A stretch of 8,312 nt of DNA, from the NCBI GenBank assembly GCA_003222065.1, contig QHUV01000219.1:1-8312 (forward strand), given 5' to 3'. The translations under genes were made by a program, and so were the position numbers. Origin of the DNA: Gemmatimonadota bacterium. Lineage in GTDB: Bacteria > Gemmatimonadota > Gemmatimonadetes > Gemmatimonadales > Gemmatimonadaceae. A model generated the notes under the pieces. The model had not been told where the DNA came from, ran no database searches, and saw nothing but the letters and a program-made list of their open reading frames with translations. This document shows positions 5,606 through 8,312 of this stretch, one piece after another; position 1 is the first letter of the stretch, and each line of letters begins with the position of its first letter.

Positions 5606-5609
5606 GGAG
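5606..5609 (+). promoter_or_regulatory. Ribosome binding site of the histidine kinase
   Basis: GGAG ends seven bases before ATG 5617. It is one of only two clear Shine-Dalgarno sites seen in the window and supports this start over later in-frame codons. Confidence 0.6.
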
Positions 5610-5616
5610 CGCCCAT

Positions 5617-7167
5617 ATGACCACGTCTCGCGTGCGTGCTGCCCCGCTTCTCGATCGTGAGGTTCGGATCGAGACCGACCGAGAGTCCCTCACCGACGCC
5701 TTGGAGCGGAGCGAGGAGCGCTTCCAGCTGCTTGCTCATCGTGTCGGCCTCGGCGTTTATCGGGTGAGCCTCGAAGGCCGCCTCATCGAGGTCAATCCGG
5801 CGCTCGTGCGCATGCTCGGATACGCGCGCGAGAGTGAGCTTCTCGCGCTCGACGTTCAGCGCGATCTCTTCGTGGACTTCCTCGACTACGAGCGGTTACG
5901 ACTGAGGCTGGCCCACGGCGCCATCGAACGGGTCGCAGCGCGTTGGAAGCGAAAGGACGGGGCGCCCGTCACCGTTCGGCTTTCCCTGCGGCCCGTGTCC
6001 GACGGGCGAGGCGGCATCGCGTTCCATGACGGTGTCGCCGAAGACGTCACCGAACGCGTGCGGCATCAGGAGTCGTTGCGGCGCACCGAACGCATGGCGG
6101 CGCTCGGCGCGACCCTGGCCGGCGTCGCGCACGAGTTGAACAATCCGCTCGCGGCGATACTCGGCTTCGCGCAACTTCTCCTCAAGAAAGGGGTGGACGC
6201 GGAGGCGCGGCTCGCGCTGGAGACGATCGATCACGAGGCCTCCCGCGCCGGAAAGATCGTGCGTGATCTGCTCACGCTCGCCCGGAAGCGGGAAGTGGAA
6301 CGGCGCGTTCGCCTCGACCTGAACGACGTCGTCGGCTACATCGTGCGTACGCGCCGCTACGCCCTCGAGACGCACGGCGTTCGATGCCTAACGACTTTTG
6401 GCGACAACCTCCCGGCCGTCATTGGCGATCGGACGCAGCTCGAGCAGATCATTCTGAACTTGCTCAACAACGCCGAGGCGGCCATTCGCGCGGCACGGGA
6501 CGACGGCGGACGCGTCTATATTCGGACGCGCGGCGAAGGATTGTCGGCAGTGCTCGAGATCGAAGACGACGGCGTGGGAGTTCCCGATGAGGTCCGCGAA
6601 CGGATATGGGATCCGTTCTGGACGACGAAGGGCGTCGGCGCCGGCACGGGGCTGGGCCTCGCCGTCGTTCGCGATATCGTTGTCGGCCACGGCGGAGAGA
6701 TCGCGGTGGAGCGCGGCACGGCGTTGGACGGCGCCCGCGGCGCCCGCTTCATCGTCCGGCTGCCGGGGGTGTGCGGCCACGGCCCCGACGCGAGCGAGCT
6801 TCTTGCTGAAGCGGCGTCGCGCGCGCTCGACGTGCTCGTCGTCGACCCGGATGCGCAGAGCGCGAACTTCCTCACGGCGTTCCTGGCGTCCCGCGGCCAT
6901 GCCGCGCTTGCGGCGAGCGATATCGACTACGCGGTACGGCTCGCGAATCACCTGCCGTTCGATGCCGTGATCTGCGATGCCGGCATCGCCGGAGGCGCAT
7001 CGCTCGCCGCCTTTCGCTCGGCGTCCGGATGCAGGAGCGCGCGCTTCATCGTCGCCGCTGGCGATCCGGCGAGCACGGCACGATTGCCCTTACCGCTGCC
7101 GGCGGCGACGGCGCTCGTGATGCGCCCCTACGATCTCGAGGAGCTGCGGGTTCTGCTCGAAGATTAG
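5617..7167 (+). CDS. PAS-domain sensor histidine kinase with degenerate C-terminal receiver
   Basis: This 516-residue protein has no transmembrane segment and should be cytoplasmic. Domains: PAS at about 30-148 ('RSEERFQLLAHRVGLGVYRV', 'EVNPALVRMLGY', 'HDGVAEDVTERV'); dimerisation/phosphoacceptor domain with H172 in 'GVAHELNNPLAAILGFAQ'; and ATPase domain with N-box 'ILNLLNNAEAAI' (N281, N285), G1 'EDDGVGVP', F-box 'DPFWTTK' and G2 'GAGTGLGLAVV'. All catalytic boxes are intact, so autophosphorylation is expected. After a linker, a receiver-like domain (about 403-516) keeps D410 and the phospho-acceptor position D454 ('VICDAGIAGG'). The second acidic residue is Pro (VDPD), the switch Thr is Ala (A481) and the conserved Lys is Arg (R503, 'VMRPYD'), and the usual MPG turn is absent. 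This looks like a pseudo-receiver that may regulate rather than relay phosphate. No response regulator is adjacent, so it is an orphan here. It is divergent from the beta-barrel gene. Confidence 0.94.
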   Translation: MTTSRVRAAPLLDREVRIETDRESLTDALERSEERFQLLAHRVGLGVYRVSLEGRLIEVNPALVRMLGYARESELLALDVQRDLFVDFLDYERLRLRLAHGAIERVAARWKRKDGAPVTVRLSLRPVSDGRGGIAFHDGVAEDVTERVRHQESLRRTERMAALGATLAGVAHELNNPLAAILGFAQLLLKKGVDAEARLALETIDHEASRAGKIVRDLLTLARKREVERRVRLDLNDVVGYIVRTRRYALETHGVRCLTTFGDNLPAVIGDRTQLEQIILNLLNNAEAAIRAARDDGGRVYIRTRGEGLSAVLEIEDDGVGVPDEVRERIWDPFWTTKGVGAGTGLGLAVVRDIVVGHGGEIAVERGTALDGARGARFIVRLPGVCGHGPDASELLAEAASRALDVLVVDPDAQSANFLTAFLASRGHAALAASDIDYAVRLANHLPFDAVICDAGIAGGASLAAFRSASGCRSARFIVAAGDPASTARLPLPLPAATALVMRPYDLEELRVLLED

Positions 7168-7351
7168 GAAACGCGAACGCCGGAAGCGCGGGTGGATACA
7201 ACTGCGCAGGCGGTGCAAGCGGACGCGGGAGTGTTGCTCGGGGGACGCGTCTCACTTACAACCGCCTGACAGTCCTACGCGCGACACGGACCCTCGCGCA
7301 CAATATAAGATCACAACGTGCGCAACACGGCGCGAGTGCGTAAAGCGTTTC
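7168..7351. other. Intergenic region between convergent genes, no gene seen
   Basis: These 184 bases lie between the kinase stop and the stop of the secreted-protein gene. A 6-bp GC stem (7279-7284 with 7294-7299) precedes an AT-rich patch ATATAAGA, but without a T-run it is a poor terminator, and I see no coding or RNA signature. Confidence 0.5.
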
Positions 7352-7882
7352 TTAACGGCGTGCTTGCGCGGTACGCGGTGCACGCGATTGCAGAGACTGC
7401 TCGACCTCTTGCGCGGTGACGCGTCGCGGAATGGTCCAGCCGCGTTCCAATCGCGTCGGCACGCGCACGGCCGAAACACCACCGTCGGCGCTGAGCTCGA
7501 CGAGGGCCTGCGCAACGTCGTCCGTGTGTTGCTCGACGGAGATCAAGAGCGACCAGACGCCGTCATCGTTCCACTGTTTGCGAAGAGCGTAGACGCCGGG
7601 ACGGGACGTCGTGTCGAAGCGGAGCGTGATCGATTTGCGCTCGCCGGCGACCAACCCTTCGGCAGTGCCGCGCACCGGCGACTGCACCGGCGTGCCGTGA
7701 TGGAATGCGTGCACGAGCAGGTACGCGCCGCGCGTGGTTCCATCGAGTGGATTGGCCGGATACTCGATGGAGATCCAGGGCGGCCCGGAGAGGCGCGCCG
7801 TGGGCGTACGTGCCGCGGCGACGAGGCCGATCGTGGCCGGCACGAGCAGGGCGAGGTAGCGGGAGGATGTGAGCGATCGCAT
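7352..7882 (-). CDS. Secreted protein of unknown function, Ig-like (YtkA/FixH-like) fold possible
   Basis: This 176-residue protein has a signal peptide: basic 'MRSLTSSR', a hydrophobic core 'YLALLVPATIGLV' and cleavage likely after AAA at 22-24. The mature region 'WISIEYPANPLDGTTRGAYLLVHAFHHGTPV...GLVAGERKSITLRFDTTSRPGVYALRKQW...GVWSLLISVEQ' has the strand order and the 'G-V-Y-x-L...G-x-W-x-L' ending of small periplasmic Ig-like domains such as YtkA/FixH. That similarity is read by eye and is not proof. There are no cysteines or lipobox. The tail after about 145 is basic and probably disordered. The start at 7882 is well supported by GAGGA seven bases upstream. It follows the DUF4097-type gene on the same strand after 32 bases, so they are probably co-transcribed and both concern the cell envelope. 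Confidence 0.75.
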   Translation of the reverse strand: MRSLTSSRYLALLVPATIGLVAAARTPTARLSGPPWISIEYPANPLDGTTRGAYLLVHAFHHGTPVQSPVRGTAEGLVAGERKSITLRFDTTSRPGVYALRKQWNDDGVWSLLISVEQHTDDVAQALVELSADGGVSAVRVPTRLERGWTIPRRVTAQEVEQSLQSRAPRTAQARR

Positions 7883-7889
7883 ACATGTG

Positions 7890-7894
7890 TCCTC
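7890..7894 (-). promoter_or_regulatory. Ribosome binding site of the secreted Ig-like protein
   Basis: On the minus strand GAGGA lies seven bases before the ATG at 7882, in the 32-base gap after the upstream stop. It fixes the start and argues for independent ribosome loading within a shared transcript. Confidence 0.65.
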
Positions 7895-7914
7895 GGGTGA
7901 GTAGTGAGCAATGC

Positions 7915-8312
7915 CTAACGAGCCAAGAGCCGGATATTGGCCTTGAAGCTGCGGACGTAGATGCGGGCGCCGCCCCCGCCCGCGGTAAAGCCGATTTCCT
8001 GACCGCGGCCCTCGCGCCCAGGCAGCGCAGCCCGCTTGGTGAGCGCATTCTCAATTGTGCCCGCGACGGTGGCGATATCGAAATCGGCGGCGATCGTGCG
8101 CGGCAGGCGCAGGTCGATCGCGCCGCCATGCGTGTCGACGTCGAGCGATCCGCCGCGCGCGACGTCGCCGCCGAAGTCGACGGCGCCGGTGACCGATTGG
8201 ATGCGGGCGCGGTCGAAGCGGCCCGCCGGCACCCGGATCGTCCCGCTCACTGTCGTTAGGCCCGCGTCCTCGCTTCCGCCATTGAACACGATGTCGCCGG
8301 TGGCCGTCTTGA
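7915..8312 (-). CDS. DUF4097-type beta-repeat protein, C-terminal part (5' end outside window)
   Basis: The frame stays open to the window edge, reading 'KTATGDIVFNGGSEDAG' before a GTG at 8289; that GTG is internal, so the true start is beyond 8312. The visible part is about 132 residues ending in TAG at 7915-7917. It is a series of short turns and strands of the form G-x-I/V-x-V: 'TVSGTIRVPAG', 'SVTGAVDFGGDV', 'THGGAIDLRLP', 'TVAGTIENAL', closing with a Gly-rich 'TAGGGGARIYVRSFKANIRLL'. This is typical of DUF4097 proteins, whose repeats probably form a right-handed beta-helix or stacked sheet. They are usually exported or surface-associated, often near anti-sigma or envelope-stress genes, and have no settled biochemical function. 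No Cys is seen. The secreted Ig-like gene follows 32 bases downstream. Confidence 0.82.
   Translation of the reverse strand, partial: KTATGDIVFNGGSEDAGLTTVSGTIRVPAGRFDRARIQSVTGAVDFGGDVARGGSLDVDTHGGAIDLRLPRTIAADFDIATVAGTIENALTKRAALPGREGRGQEIGFTAGGGGARIYVRSFKANIRLLAR

Noticed and set aside
5471..5616. Riboswitch or other structured leader ahead of the kinase
   Set aside because: Only a 5-bp GCCGC/GCGGC hairpin (5557-5570) and the 18-base dyad are visible; no known riboswitch core was recognised.
5006..5620. Plus-strand frame of 204 codons opposite the beta-barrel gene
   Set aside because: The minus-strand protein has a signal peptide, strand pattern and terminal Phe; the opposite frame has none of these.
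6388..6951. Minus-strand frame of 187 codons opposite the histidine kinase
   Set aside because: The kinase motifs are all in the plus frame; the antisense frame looks like shadow translation.
7266..7309. TATAAG with an upstream CTGACA as a plus-strand promoter
   Set aside because: The spacing of 32 bases is far too long, the better-spaced hexamer is a poor match, and no plus-strand gene or RNA follows.

Overview
The window is GC-rich, gene-dense bacterial chromosomal DNA. A signal-peptide protein ending in an outer-membrane beta-barrel signature (terminal Phe) points to a diderm. The mix of small unrecognised conserved-looking proteins, a DUF4097-type protein, weak or absent Shine-Dalgarno sites and soil-bacterium-type intergenic palindromes would fit Gemmatimonadota or a similar soil phylum. 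That placement is inference; there is no rRNA or marker gene here to prove it.

Layout. 1-731 (+): C-terminal three quarters of a TerC-family membrane protein. 776-1099 (-): small unrecognised helical protein. 1098-1385 (+): HNH endonuclease, head-to-head with the previous gene. 1398-1661 (-): unrecognised 87-residue protein. 1730-2065 (-): thioredoxin-like [2Fe-2S] ferredoxin. 2110-2937 (+): alpha/beta hydrolase. 3128-3901 (+): two-domain thiosulfate sulfurtransferase whose N-terminus appears to be cut off by a frameshift. 3898-4383 (+): OsmC-family protein, overlapping the sulfurtransferase by ATGA. 4384-4699: 316-base convergent intergenic region holding two different palindromic repeats. 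4700-5470 (-): predicted outer-membrane beta-barrel. 5471-5616: divergent intergenic region with an operator-like dyad. 5617-7167 (+): PAS histidine kinase with a degenerate C-terminal receiver. 7168-7351: no gene seen. 7352-7882 (-) and 7915-8312 (-): a secreted Ig-like protein and the C-terminal part of a DUF4097-type protein, probably co-transcribed.

How the genes relate. The clearest functional unit is sulfurtransferase plus OsmC: translationally coupled and both acting through reactive cysteines, so a sulfur-transfer or thiol/peroxide role is reasonable. The ferredoxin and hydrolase start back to back just upstream. The kinase has no partner DNA-binding regulator in view and faces the barrel gene across the dyad. 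Most of the rest looks like ordinary housekeeping or lineage-specific genes. I see no CRISPR array, transposase, phage gene, tRNA or rRNA, and no convincing new multi-gene system. The most worthwhile items are the broken sulfurtransferase start, the nested palindromes at 4391-4625 and the kinase's pseudo-receiver.
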